From Paenibacillaceae bacterium (GTDB lineage Bacteria > Bacillota > Bacilli > Paenibacillales > Paenibacillaceae), in the NCBI GenBank assembly GCA_004134985.1, contig REGQ01000004.1, positions 245,009 to 309,008 of the forward strand: a stretch of DNA of 64,000 bases, read 5' to 3'. How positions within the stretch are numbered: position 1 is the stretch's first letter; the number at the start of each line of letters is the position of its first letter. Shown here one piece after another: positions 55,374-64,000 of this stretch. The notes under the pieces are model-generated. The model saw nothing but the letters and a program-made list of their open reading frames with translations. It was not told the DNA's origin and searched no databases. A program made the position numbers and the translations under genes.

Positions 55374-56351
55374 ATGATCGTCAAAGAACCAAGACCACAA
55401 ATCGGCACGTTGGCTGCCCGGGGTTGGAGCCGACATCTAACAGGCTATGGTCTGCTTCTTATTATGCTTTCCATGTGGTTAATTGTATTTTTACTGGAAC
55501 CAAGATTTATGTCATTTGAAAATTTGTTCAACCTGGGGCGGCAAACAGCGATTATTGCGATCGTCGCGATCGGGCAAACTTTCGTTATCATCACTCGGGG
55601 GATTGATCTTTCCGTAGGATCGACAGTTGGACTGACGAGTGTCGTAACGGCGAAGCTGCTTGTCTCGGGCATGCCTGTCGTACCCACACTTATGATTGCA
55701 CTGCTTTTGGGCGCAGTAGTAGGAATGATCAACGGCGTCATCGTATTCGATGCACGCATTACACCTTTTATTGCAACACTTGGCACAATGACGATGCTGA
55801 GGGGAGCAACGCTCATGTCAAGCGAAGGGCGGCTCATCAGCAACGTCCCGAAATCGATAACTAAACTTGCCGAGTCCTCCTTTTTTGGCATCCCCTATCT
55901 ATTATTTATTTTACTCCTTATTGCTATCATTGGGACGATTATTGTCAAGTATACAGTCTTTGGACGAAACCTGTTTGCGATCGGAAGCAGTGAAGAGTCT
56001 TCCCGATTATCAGGCGTTAACGTAAGAGTGACGACGTATGGCGCTTATATGGTGTCTGGCGTATTATCCGCTCTTGCAGGATTTTTGCTTACTTCCCGAC
56101 TAGCAAGCGGCATTCCGACAGCAGGAAGTGGCTATGAACTGGATGCAATTGCATCTTCTGTTATTGGCGGGGCCAGCTTATTTGGCGCTCAGGGCAGCAT
56201 CTTTGGAACGGTGATCGGCTCCTTCATTATGTCGACATTAAGCAATGCAGGCAATTTGCTTGGCGTGCAGCCTTTCTGGCTCCAAATCGCGGTGGGTGCT
56301 CTGCTCGTAATTGTCGTGTTCTTTGATCAATTGAAAAAAAGGGTCAAATAG
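55374..56351 (+). CDS. Sugar ABC transporter permease, RbsC type
   Basis: 325 residues with eight to ten membrane segments; IVAIGQTFVIITRGIDLSVGS and the motif GREGLFAIGSSEESS-like FAIGSSEESSRLSGV are typical of BPD_transp_2. GAGGAGG fixes ATG 55374. Completes the SBP-ATPase-permease set. Confidence 0.95.
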   Translation: MIVKEPRPQIGTLAARGWSRHLTGYGLLLIMLSMWLIVFLLEPRFMSFENLFNLGRQTAIIAIVAIGQTFVIITRGIDLSVGSTVGLTSVVTAKLLVSGMPVVPTLMIALLLGAVVGMINGVIVFDARITPFIATLGTMTMLRGATLMSSEGRLISNVPKSITKLAESSFFGIPYLLFILLLIAIIGTIIVKYTVFGRNLFAIGSSEESSRLSGVNVRVTTYGAYMVSGVLSALAGFLLTSRLASGIPTAGSGYELDAIASSVIGGASLFGAQGSIFGTVIGSFIMSTLSNAGNLLGVQPFWLQIAVGALLVIVVFFDQLKKRVK

Positions 56352-56430
56352 GCAAAGGGTTGATGGTGTGAATGCGAAGGGCGTTAGCAGCCTATTAATT
56401 TCGGAATGACAGATGGAGGACATAAAAGAT

Positions 56431-57435
56431 ATGAATTATAGATCTGTAAAGTCTATGGATGACAAATTCTCAACATTGGGATTGGGGTGCTGGGCTTTTT
56501 CCGGTGAAGTTGTTTGGGATGGCTACGACGAGAAGCAGTCGATAGCGACTATTCATGAGGCGCAGGATATGGGAATTAATGTGTTTGATGTGGCACCGGT
56601 TTACGGTTTTGGCCTGGCTGAAGAAATTGTAGGGAAGTCATTGCGTAATCGGCCGCGAGACAAGGCGTTCATCGCATCGAAATGCGGACTTGTCTGGGAT
56701 AACGAATTTCGTATAGCAAACAACTTATCTGCACAGAGCATTCGCAGCGAGGTGGAGGATAGTCTTAGAAGATTGCAAACAGATTATATTGATTTGTATC
56801 AAATGCACTGGCCCGATCCTTCCACTCCGGTTGAAGCTTCTATGGAAGTATTGCTGGAGCTCACGGAGCAAGGCAAAATACGCCATATCGGCGTGTCCAA
56901 TTTCAGTGTTGCATTAAGCGAAGAGGCCATGAAGTATGGCCCGATAGCTGCGCAACAAAGTCTCTACAATATGGTGGAAAGAAATGCTTCGACTTATCAC
57001 GAAACCCCGCTATCCTACCGAACAGAAGCGGAGATTCTACCTTTGTGCGCGCGATCCGGGCAGGCGTTTCTTCCCTACAGCCCACTATTTCAAGGATTGC
57101 TTTCAGGTGTATTCTCACCCAAAGGGAATTTTAGCGAAAATGATATTAGAAACCATAACAAGAAACTTGCCGGCGATACATTCGAGCAGCTGTATGCATT
57201 AGTAGAACAGTTAAAACAGTATTGTAAGGAAGGTATCAATCGACCTTTGAATGAGGTAGCTATAAATTGGCTACTGTACAGACAAGAAGTGACCTCTGTC
57301 ATTTGCGGAGCTCAGAATGCGGCGCAGTTAAGGAGCAACGCCAAGGCGATGGAGTGGACGCTGTCAAAGGAACACTATGAGGCCTTAAATAAAATTGTGG
57401 AGCAGCATAAAGTCGATTCAGAGCAACCAAATTGA
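56431..57435 (+). CDS. Aldo/keto reductase
   Basis: 334 residues, (beta/alpha)8 NADPH oxidoreductase. Catalytic Asp/Tyr in FDVAPVYGFGLAEEIVG, Lys in FIASKCG and His in QMHWPDPST; ends with EVTSVICGAQNAAQLRSN for cofactor binding. GGAGGA at 56415-56420 favours ATG 56431. Follows the sugar transporter by 79 nt and probably acts on the imported compound. Confidence 0.93.
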   Translation: MNYRSVKSMDDKFSTLGLGCWAFSGEVVWDGYDEKQSIATIHEAQDMGINVFDVAPVYGFGLAEEIVGKSLRNRPRDKAFIASKCGLVWDNEFRIANNLSAQSIRSEVEDSLRRLQTDYIDLYQMHWPDPSTPVEASMEVLLELTEQGKIRHIGVSNFSVALSEEAMKYGPIAAQQSLYNMVERNASTYHETPLSYRTEAEILPLCARSGQAFLPYSPLFQGLLSGVFSPKGNFSENDIRNHNKKLAGDTFEQLYALVEQLKQYCKEGINRPLNEVAINWLLYRQEVTSVICGAQNAAQLRSNAKAMEWTLSKEHYEALNKIVEQHKVDSEQPN

Positions 57436-57470
57436 TTGTTTACAGCTTATTATACAAGAGTATTCGTCAT

Positions 57471-57506
57471 AAATAGCAGTCGGCTCCGACTGCTATTTGG
57501 TTTGTA
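57471..57506 (+). terminator. Terminator of the RbsABC-type operon
   Basis: Perfect AAATAGCAGTCGG / CCGACTGCTATTT stem with a 2-nt loop region and a T/G tail. Also usable in reverse. Confidence 0.8.
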
Positions 57507-57555
57507 CAGCAAGCTCGGTTTGAAATGTTGGATTTGAGAGCGAAATTGTTTGTTT

Positions 57556-57585
57556 TTGTGTTTTTGCTTAAAGGTATGTTACACT
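57556..57585 (+). promoter_or_regulatory. Promoter of the DeoR gene
   Basis: TTGTGT (57556-57561), 18-bp spacer, TACACT (57580-57585). Confidence 0.55.
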
Positions 57586-57622
57586 TTTAGTAGAAACGAT
57601 AGTGGAAAGGAAGGGCGGAAGT

Positions 57623-58393
57623 ATGCTTGCTCATGAAAGACATAATGCCATTTTGCATTTGCTTCACGGGAACCAGTCTGTAAGGGTTACGGAGTTGATC
57701 GACAAATTCAACGTTTCATTCGAGACAATTCGCAGGGATCTGGATTATCTGGAGAAGGAGGGTTTTCTGAAAAGAGTGCATGGCGGGGCAACTTTGCCTG
57801 CCTCGGACTATCGGAAGGAGCTTCCCTTCTCCGTGAGGGAATTGAAGCGCACCAAGGAAAAGTCGGAGCTTTCCCAGACAGCGGCCAGGCTTGTAACGGA
57901 AGGGCAATCCCTGTTTCTTGACATCAGCACGACGAATACGGAATTCGCCAAAGTGCTTATGCAGCAATTTGAGCGGCTTACGATTATTACGAACTCATTT
58001 CCGATTTCGGCATTGTTAATGAACAAACCAGGCTTTACGATTATTTTTATCGGCGGTGTTGTGCGAAATTCAGAGCAATGCGTCGTGGGAGACATAGCGG
58101 AGGAGTTTGTCTCACGTTTCCATGCCGATCTGTTCTTTATGAGCATTAGCGGCCTGTCGTTAGCAGACGGACTTACCGATTACGGGATGGGCGAAATTCA
58201 ACTCAAGAAGAAAATGATGTCGTGTGCGAAAGAAATCGTTGTCTTGGCGGATAGCAGCAAGTTTGGCGCCGTATCCTTATCCCGCGTCTGCGGATTTGAC
58301 GAGATCAACCGTATCGTTACCGACTCCAATATTGATCAGCAGCTTGTTCGTACCTACAGCGAGCATGGAATAGAAGTCATCTATTCTTCCTGA
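57623..58393 (+). CDS. DeoR-family transcriptional regulator
   Basis: 256 residues. HTH (RHNAILHLLHGNQSVRVTEL ... SFETIRRDLDYLEKEGFLKRVHGGA) and DeoR sensor domain (LFLDISTTNTEFAKVL, FIGGVVRNSEQCVVG, LADSSKFGAVSLSRV). AAGGAAGGGCGGAAG precedes ATG 57623; the frame from 57602 adds only seven residues before it. It has its own terminator and may regulate either flanking transporter operon. Confidence 0.92.
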   Translation: MLAHERHNAILHLLHGNQSVRVTELIDKFNVSFETIRRDLDYLEKEGFLKRVHGGATLPASDYRKELPFSVRELKRTKEKSELSQTAARLVTEGQSLFLDISTTNTEFAKVLMQQFERLTIITNSFPISALLMNKPGFTIIFIGGVVRNSEQCVVGDIAEEFVSRFHADLFFMSISGLSLADGLTDYGMGEIQLKKKMMSCAKEIVVLADSSKFGAVSLSRVCGFDEINRIVTDSNIDQQLVRTYSEHGIEVIYSS

Positions 58394-58412
58394 TCTCATT
58401 GTTTAACAGGCG

Positions 58413-58445
58413 AACCGCCGGGAATTGTTCCTGGCGGTTATTTGT
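58413..58445 (+). terminator. Terminator after the DeoR gene
   Basis: AACCGCC-GGGAA / TTCC-GGCGGTT stem with a 3-nt loop, then ATTTGTG. Confidence 0.75.
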
Positions 58446-58514
58446 GTGCAAGCAAGCTGTAAGCGGACTGCTGCTGCAAGCTCACAGTATTCGATGCCAG
58501 CGCGGATATCGGTA

Positions 58515-58543
58515 TTGACACTGTCATTTATAGATGATAGGAT
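58515..58543 (+). promoter_or_regulatory. Promoter of the EamA/ABC/phosphoesterase operon
   Basis: TTGACA (58515-58520), 17-bp spacer, TAGGAT (58538-58543). Confidence 0.65.
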
Positions 58544-58607
58544 AAAAAAACAATGTGTGTTTAGTTGTGTTTATATTTTATATTGTGTGTTTGTGAGGGG
58601 GTGTAAT

Positions 58608-59465
58608 TTGCATACTTTGTCTGTCCTGCTTGTGCTGGCGTCTGGGATTACGCATGCTGTCTGGAATATTGTCACAAAGCAAAGCGATAACAAACAACTT
58701 TTCCTGTGGATCATCTTCCTTCCCTCTACCATCCTGCTGATGCCGTGGTTTCTGGAAGAAGTCACCCGTGAAGGGCTTCCGTTGCAGGCTTACTTGCTTA
58801 TTCTGCTGTCTATGCTTATTCAAGCGGCATACGCGAACTTTCTTGCCAAATCATTGACATACGGGGATATGTCCCAGGTCTATCCGATGATGCGGGGAAT
58901 CAGCACGTTTCTTCTTCCCCTGATCAGCATCCTTTTTCTGAATGAAACATTAACCGGATGGGGATGGGTTGGACTTTTGTGTATTGCAACCGGATTCATC
59001 GCGACAAGCGGACTGGCGTTTCGAAGGCAGCGCAAAGCGATTCCGACGAAAGTTATTCTGTATACGGTTGGTGTTGGCTTATCAACGATGAGTTATATAC
59101 TGGTGGACAAAATCAATTTACTCCATCTCTCGCCAATTGCTCTGCTTACGGCGTCCAACATCGGGTTTATGCTCGGGCTCGTGCCGCATATCAAGTTCTC
59201 GCAAGTGAACTGGCTGAAACTGATCAAGCAAAATGGCGTAATATTGGCGGTTGGTTCCATACTGTCGCCGGGGTCCTATTTACTGTTCCTGCTTGCGATG
59301 AGTTTATCGCCATTGACGTTTGTTGCGCCACTTCGCGAAATCGGAACCGTTTTCGGAACCGTCGCAGGCATTTATTTTTTGAAAGAAAAAAAAGAGACCG
59401 TTCGCATCGTATCGGCTGCCATCATTTTTATTGGCATTGTATTAATCGGCATATGGGGAAAATGA
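58608..59465 (+). CDS. EamA/DMT-superfamily transporter
   Basis: 285 residues, ten membrane helices in two EamA repeats; VYPMMRGISTFLLPLISILFLNETLTGWGWVGL and the second-half echo VAPLREIGTVFGTVAGIYFLKEKKETVR are characteristic. Function could be export or import of a metabolite. TTG 58608 follows GAGGGGGTG; the frame starting at 58425 crosses the promoter and is not used. Confidence 0.88.
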   Translation: MHTLSVLLVLASGITHAVWNIVTKQSDNKQLFLWIIFLPSTILLMPWFLEEVTREGLPLQAYLLILLSMLIQAAYANFLAKSLTYGDMSQVYPMMRGISTFLLPLISILFLNETLTGWGWVGLLCIATGFIATSGLAFRRQRKAIPTKVILYTVGVGLSTMSYILVDKINLLHLSPIALLTASNIGFMLGLVPHIKFSQVNWLKLIKQNGVILAVGSILSPGSYLLFLLAMSLSPLTFVAPLREIGTVFGTVAGIYFLKEKKETVRIVSAAIIFIGIVLIGIWGK

Positions 59466-59481
59466 CTAGAGGTGGGATAAC

Positions 59482-60360
59482 ATGAATTGGAAAAAATGGG
59501 GTGAACCGCAGGCCTATTTGTTCATACTGCCGGCTTTTATTCCTTATTTAATATTTTGGCTTGCGCCTATGATCTATATTGTGTACTTAAGCTTCACAGA
59601 TTGGGATTTCATGAATCCTGTAAAAAACTGGGTTGGTTTCGAGAACTATATCAACCTGATTCAGGAGCCTGCTTTCGCCAAGGCATTAAAGATAACGTTT
59701 TTGTTTGCAATTGGCAATGTATTGCCTACACTTGTCGGAGGGCTTCTGCTTGCCCTGTTGCTGAATCGCAAAATGCGGGGATCGGCACTGTATCGGGCAA
59801 TTATTTTCTCGCCCTGGGTTACGCCTACGGTCGCTGTATCGATTGTCTGGGCCTGGATTTACGAACCGAGAGTCGGACTTGCGAATGCGATTCTAAAACT
59901 GTTCGGAATGGGCGGCCTGGAATGGACACAGAGTCCTGATACCGCTTTGATGTCTGTTCTGATCGTAACGATATGGAAAGGCATCGGTTGGACGATGGTA
60001 TTCTATCTTGTCGCTCTGCAGAACATCCCTGAATCACTGCATGAGGCTGCCATGATGGAAGGGGCGAACAGGAGACAGCGTTTCTGGCATGTAACTTTGC
60101 CGCTTATTTCTCCGACAACCTTCTTTTTGTTCATGATCACGACGATAGACGCCATACAGGCTTATGACCAGATTAATGTGTTAACGCAAGGTGGTCCGTC
60201 AGGATCGACAACGACATTGCTTTACTTGTATTATGATGCCGCCTTCAGACAGTTCAACATTGGGCAGGCTTCTACAGTTTCCATCTCGCTTGTCATGCTG
60301 CTCGCGCTTATTTCACTGATATCCATGTACGTATCCCGACGCAGAATTCATTATTTATAA
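59482..60360 (+). CDS. Sugar-type ABC permease, MalF/UgpA class
   Basis: 292 residues with six membrane helices and the ATPase-contact EAA loop LHEAAMMEGANRRQRFWHVT. AGGTGGGATAAC precedes the ATG. Pairs with the permease at 60377. Starts 16 nt after EamA. Confidence 0.94.
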   Translation: MNWKKWGEPQAYLFILPAFIPYLIFWLAPMIYIVYLSFTDWDFMNPVKNWVGFENYINLIQEPAFAKALKITFLFAIGNVLPTLVGGLLLALLLNRKMRGSALYRAIIFSPWVTPTVAVSIVWAWIYEPRVGLANAILKLFGMGGLEWTQSPDTALMSVLIVTIWKGIGWTMVFYLVALQNIPESLHEAAMMEGANRRQRFWHVTLPLISPTTFFLFMITTIDAIQAYDQINVLTQGGPSGSTTTLLYLYYDAAFRQFNIGQASTVSISLVMLLALISLISMYVSRRRIHYL

Positions 60361-60376
60361 GGAGGTCGAGCTATAC

Positions 60377-61222
60377 ATGCCCCATGTCAAATCACTTGTC
60401 AGTCGCTTGATCTTATATGCAACGCTGGCTTGTATCTGTGTAATTATGGTTTTCCCGTTCCTCTGGATGTTCAGCAGCTCGCTAAAGACGAATGACGAAA
60501 TATGGAGCGTACCGCCGGTGTTATGGCCTGCAGAACCTTTGTGGCGCAATTTCATAGATGCCTGGAATGCGGCGCCGTTTGGCCTCTATCTGTTCAATAG
60601 CGTATTTGTAGCCAGTGCCGTTGTCATCATCCAGATTATCAACTCTTCAATGATGGCCTATGCCCTGTCACATATGAAATTTGCATTGGCGAAGCCGCTT
60701 TTGAGTCTGATCGTTGTAAGCTATATGCTTCCGGTGTCTGCTACCTATTTGTCGGGTTACGTTATCCTGGCCAAACTGGGATTGCTGGATTCCTATACGG
60801 GATTAATTGTTTCTAACGCCATTTCCATCTTCGGCATTTTCCTGCTTCGTCAGGCGTATCTTCAAATCCCCAAGGAAGTCACGGAAGCTGCGAAGATTGA
60901 TGGGGCCAGTCATTGGAAAATATTATTATCAATCATGATGCCGCTTTCTCGTTCGACGCTGATCGTCATGTCACTATTAACCTTCATCGGTCAATACAAC
61001 AACTATTTGTGGCCGATGCTGATTACTAAAAACCCCAAGCTACATCTGGTTTCTGCGGGCTTGCGCAGCTTCTTCATGGAAGGCGGCGCTTACGGGATGA
61101 AATGGCCGCTCATCATGGCTGCCAGCACGTTCACAATTTTGCCGTTGCTCATTCTGTTCATCGTAGGACAAAAATGGATTATTAATGGGGTGAACAATGC
61201 TCAAAGCGTCAACAAGGGTTAG
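60377..61222 (+). CDS. Sugar-type ABC permease, MalG/UgpE class
   Basis: 281 residues, six membrane helices, EAA loop VTEAAKIDGASHWKILLSIM. AAGGAGGTCGAG precedes the ATG. No ATPase gene in the operon, so a shared MsmX-type ATPase is presumed. Confidence 0.94.
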   Translation: MPHVKSLVSRLILYATLACICVIMVFPFLWMFSSSLKTNDEIWSVPPVLWPAEPLWRNFIDAWNAAPFGLYLFNSVFVASAVVIIQIINSSMMAYALSHMKFALAKPLLSLIVVSYMLPVSATYLSGYVILAKLGLLDSYTGLIVSNAISIFGIFLLRQAYLQIPKEVTEAAKIDGASHWKILLSIMMPLSRSTLIVMSLLTFIGQYNNYLWPMLITKNPKLHLVSAGLRSFFMEGGAYGMKWPLIMAASTFTILPLLILFIVGQKWIINGVNNAQSVNKG

Positions 61223-61271
61223 ATCGTTCAAAGCTTGCTCATCTATAATAAAATCGGAGGCGTTGTACAAC

Positions 61272-62609
61272 ATGAACATGAAAAATGGGTTAAAAACGGT
61301 TATTATGCTGCTGCTCATCTCCTTGGTGACTGCATGCGGAAGCAACACTGCAAAAGAGGCGCCCTCTCCGTCTGAAGGCACAGGCTCAGAAGAGTCGTCT
61401 GCATCGAAAGCCGTTGAGATTGAATTTTGGCACGGGTTGGGCGGCAAGCTCGGGGAAACGATGCAAGTGATTATTGACGACTTTAACAATTCGCAGGATG
61501 AGGTTATTGTCAAGCCGGTTATTCAGGGGAATTATGAAGAAACCAAGCAGAAGCTGCAAGCTGCCATCGCTGCCGGCGATCCGCCAGCGGCCGTCGTTGC
61601 CGAGGATCGGGATTGGGCCAAGAAAGGTTATTTCAAGGCAATGGACGAATACATTGCTGCGCAACCCGACTTCGAGCCCGATGACTTCGTGGAGTCCTTC
61701 CTGATACAAGGAAAGGTAGACGATAAACAATACTTTCTTCCCCTTTACGGGCGGACGCAGCTGCTATATTATCGGAAAGACATGCTGGAAGAGGCGGGCA
61801 TCAGTCCGGACAAACTCGCGACTTGGGAAGGTCTTGCCGAAGTGGCCAGACAGATGACGGTCAGGGAGAACGGGGAGACGAAAGTTTACGGCTGGGAACC
61901 GATGTGGAATCATTCCAACCTGATCGATGCGACACTCAGTCGTGGCGGCAAAATTTTAAGCGATGATGGAACACAGGTGCTGATCAATAGTCCCGAGTGG
62001 ATTGAGACGTGGGAAGCGTTCCGCAACTGGATTCATGACGAGAAAATAATGCGCATCCATTTTGGCGGTCAAGGATGGGAATACTGGTACAAAACGATTG
62101 ACGACGTCATGCAAGGACGCGCATTCGGCTATACAGGATCAACCGGCGATATGGGGGATCTGGACTTCTCCATTATTGGCGCAGCGCCGCAACCGGGATG
62201 GGAAGGTCATGAGGCGAAGCCGGAGGCTGCCGGGGTATATGCCGGCATTTTGGAGAAGGTCGATCCTGAGAAGCAGGAGGCTGCTTTCAAATGGTTGTCG
62301 TTCTTTACCAATCGTGAGAATACCGCCAAATGGTCAATTGAAACCGGTTATATCGCGGTTCGCAATTCAGCGGCCCAGGACCCTGCATTCGTTGCGTATA
62401 CCGAAGAAAACCCGCATTTCAAGGCGCCGCTTCAGCAGGCGAAGACAGCTAGTCCTTATTTCATTGATCCGACGAACGGCAAAATTACCGATGCCTTGCA
62501 GTTGGCTGCTGACAAGGTAGAGATTGAGAACAAATCTGCAAAAGAAGCGCTGGAAGAGGCTCAAAAAACAGCACAACGTGAACTTGATAAGTTTCTGGGA
62601 AAACAATAA
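61272..62609 (+). CDS. Extracellular solute-binding lipoprotein, family 1
   Basis: 445 residues. Lipobox SLVTAC (Cys about residue 21), Ser/Glu-rich linker, then a family 1 binding fold: VEIEFWHGLGGKLGETMQVI, PPAAVVAEDRDWAKKGYF, YFLPLYGRTQLLYYRKDML, AFKWLSFFTNRENTAKWS. The opening EIEFWHGLGG resembles UgpB-type (glycerol-3-phosphate) binders. GGAGG at 61256-61260 supports ATG 61272. Confidence 0.93.
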   Translation: MNMKNGLKTVIMLLLISLVTACGSNTAKEAPSPSEGTGSEESSASKAVEIEFWHGLGGKLGETMQVIIDDFNNSQDEVIVKPVIQGNYEETKQKLQAAIAAGDPPAAVVAEDRDWAKKGYFKAMDEYIAAQPDFEPDDFVESFLIQGKVDDKQYFLPLYGRTQLLYYRKDMLEEAGISPDKLATWEGLAEVARQMTVRENGETKVYGWEPMWNHSNLIDATLSRGGKILSDDGTQVLINSPEWIETWEAFRNWIHDEKIMRIHFGGQGWEYWYKTIDDVMQGRAFGYTGSTGDMGDLDFSIIGAAPQPGWEGHEAKPEAAGVYAGILEKVDPEKQEAAFKWLSFFTNRENTAKWSIETGYIAVRNSAAQDPAFVAYTEENPHFKAPLQQAKTASPYFIDPTNGKITDALQLAADKVEIENKSAKEALEEAQKTAQRELDKFLGKQ

Positions 62610-62673
62610 AATCGCTATCTCATTGCGTTTGATAATAATGAGCTGATATTGCGAACAGAAAGGAGCGAGCGCT

Positions 62674-63738
62674 TTGCCTAACTTTGAGGAAACATATGAA
62701 CAAGTGGCAGCAGCGGAAGCCGAGAAAGTCGCTGCCTTGCAGAGTGATGACACACTGAATTTCATCTTTATTACTGACCCTCACCACCAGCCGGGAGGCA
62801 ATATGCTGCGTACTGCCAGCATGATCCGGGAGGCTGCAGGCAGGTTGAAACTGGATTTTATTGTGTGCGGCGGGGATATCAGTATCAACGGAATAAAGCC
62901 TGAGGTGATTGAAGCGCAGCAGCAGATCACGGAGGCGTTGAACGTCTCGGGGACACCGCTGCTGATGGTCAAGGGAAATCATGATGACAACTCCATCTAT
63001 GATTACAACCAGAACAGCGGGCGTGCAGATCATGTCGTATATCCAGAGGAGTGGCGGGAGCTTGCGCTCAAGCCAGTCCAGGGCATCGCCCAATTCGATG
63101 CCGCTCACCCAACCCGTTTGTATTACTATGTGGATTTCCCCCTGAAGAAAACACGCGTCGTTGTGTTGGACTGTACAGACCATCCTTATACGCTCAACGA
63201 TACCGGGGAGCTAAACTATTTGGGACAATGGCATTACGTGTTCTCATCCGGTCAGCTTGAATGGCTGGCTCGGGAGGCGCTCGCCATGGGGAGCCAGCCA
63301 TACTGGAGCGTACTGATTGTTTCGCATGTGCCGATTTTGCAGGAAGGTGTGATGGGGACGGATCATGCTGTGCGCAATGATGAGGCATTGTGGGGCATCA
63401 TCAAGGCCTTCCGGGAGGGCGGTGTGTCTACTTCCCAGGGAGGGGAAGGCGAGTTCACCTACCAAGTAGCAGCCGACTTTAGTGAACAAGGGCCGCGAAC
63501 GGTAATCGGCTGCCTGTTTGGCCACGTCCATGTTGATCAGGTATTGTACAAGGATAACATTCCAATGATCTCCACATTGAACGCTTGTACGCACAGGGAA
63601 TTCCCGGAGTGCCCGGAGCGCGAGGAAGGGACGGTATCGGAGACCGCGTTCGACATCATGACTGCCGATTTTAAAAAAGCTGAGCTTAAGGCTCATCGGA
63701 TTGGCGCGGGAGCGCACCGTACAGTGGACTTTTCCTAG
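62674..63738 (+). CDS. Calcineurin-like metallophosphoesterase
   Basis: 354 residues, cytoplasmic (no signal peptide). All metal-binding blocks are present: DPHH (Asp35, His37), GGD (66-68), GNHD (101-104), SHVP and GHVH. Hydrolyses a phosphomono- or diester. TTG 62674 follows AAAGGAGCG. Last gene of the EamA-ABC operon; together with a UgpB-like binder this suggests uptake and hydrolysis of a phosphodiester, which is an inference. Confidence 0.92.
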   Translation: MPNFEETYEQVAAAEAEKVAALQSDDTLNFIFITDPHHQPGGNMLRTASMIREAAGRLKLDFIVCGGDISINGIKPEVIEAQQQITEALNVSGTPLLMVKGNHDDNSIYDYNQNSGRADHVVYPEEWRELALKPVQGIAQFDAAHPTRLYYYVDFPLKKTRVVVLDCTDHPYTLNDTGELNYLGQWHYVFSSGQLEWLAREALAMGSQPYWSVLIVSHVPILQEGVMGTDHAVRNDEALWGIIKAFREGGVSTSQGGEGEFTYQVAADFSEQGPRTVIGCLFGHVHVDQVLYKDNIPMISTLNACTHREFPECPEREEGTVSETAFDIMTADFKKAELKAHRIGAGAHRTVDFS

Positions 63739-63780
63739 CGGTACGGTTGTTGCACAAGGCTAAGTCTACAGCTTCCATTT

Positions 63781-63823
63781 AAGCCCCCTGATGAACGAAC
63801 AATCGTTTATCAAGGGGTTTTTC
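63781..63823 (+). terminator. Terminator of the ABC/phosphoesterase operon
   Basis: AAGCCCCCTGAT-AACG / CGTT-ATCAAGGGG stem, then five T. Confidence 0.88.
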
Positions 63824-63860
63824 TGTATGTCTGCAAATCCAATCCACAGGGAAGGAACAG

Positions 63861-63933
63861 ATGTTGTATTTTTTACAACAATCAACAAGAATGACCACGT
63901 AAAAGTGGAATTGTTGTATAAACGAGTCAATTT
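63861..63933. repeat. Phased palindromes, locus 3
   Basis: ATGTTGTA / TACAACAT-like palindrome at 63861-63882 and a decayed one at 63909-63933 (AATTGTTGTA with GTCAATT). Aligned TTGTTGTA starts are 50 bp apart. No clear third copy before the window ends. Nothing else was seen from 63934 to 64000. Confidence 0.65.
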
Positions 63934-64000
63934 CATAAATAAAATCCCTTGCTACAACTGGGTTTTTGAGCACATAAAAAAGGAGTACCTCCCTAAGTTC

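Overview
The window looks like a chromosomal segment of a Gram-positive, endospore-forming member of the Paenibacillaceae (Paenibacillus, Cohnella or a close relative). Pointers are the hpf-secA-prfB block with a frameshifted prfB, a caa3-type ctaCDEF-ctaG cluster, a CotH-type spore-coat protein fused to a copper-amine-oxidase-like domain, a YhcN-like sporulation lipoprotein, frequent TTG/GTG starts behind strong AGGAGG sites, and many AraC/DeoR/GntR-controlled sugar loci. No tRNA, rRNA, transposase, phage or CRISPR-Cas gene was seen.

Layout. 1-817: 5' part of a minus-strand FAD oxidoreductase. 1028-9467: a FliT-like flagellar chaperone, then a Fur-box-controlled siderophore regulator and binding lipoprotein, a cold-shock protein, hpf, secA and prfB. 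9756-10646: YitT. 10674-19326: complete arginine cluster argCJBDFGH behind two ArgR-like boxes, carrying a dispersed 195-bp inverted-repeat element between argJ and argB. 19460-24243: CotH-like protein facing sdaAA-sdaAB, separated by about 1.1 kb of repeats (a 38-bp tandem array, three phased palindromes, a 50-bp tandem array). 24308-31710: minus-strand catabolic genes (DapA-like aldolase, SDR, GGDEF/HTH regulator, a frameshifted gene, two Gfo/Idh oxidoreductases, a TIM-barrel isomerase). 31885-35303: AraC regulator, kduI, DeoR regulator, kduD. 35575-37901: small membrane, conserved and sporulation proteins. 38122-43385: caa3 oxidase genes with a long leader. 43513-48374: glyoxalase-fold protein and a GntR(YtrA)-controlled ABC-2 exporter set plus a NatAB-like pair. 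48498-48988: second locus of phased palindromes next to a second copy of the 195-bp element. 49247-51719: GntR regulator and secreted DUF5107-like protein. 52280-57435: HxlR regulator, ribose-type ABC transporter, aldo/keto reductase. 57623-63738: DeoR regulator, EamA transporter, a second sugar-type ABC importer without its own ATPase, and a metallophosphoesterase. The window ends in a third set of the palindromes.

The least explained signals are the repeats. A family of about 26-bp palindromes (arms AATTGTTGTA / TACAACAATT) occurs three times at exactly 51-bp spacing in two independent intergenic loci and about twice at 50 bp in a third. A 195-bp element with nested inverted repeats occurs twice. 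Two tandem arrays sit at the 3' ends of two convergent genes, one clearly built from the last codons and stop of the gene itself.
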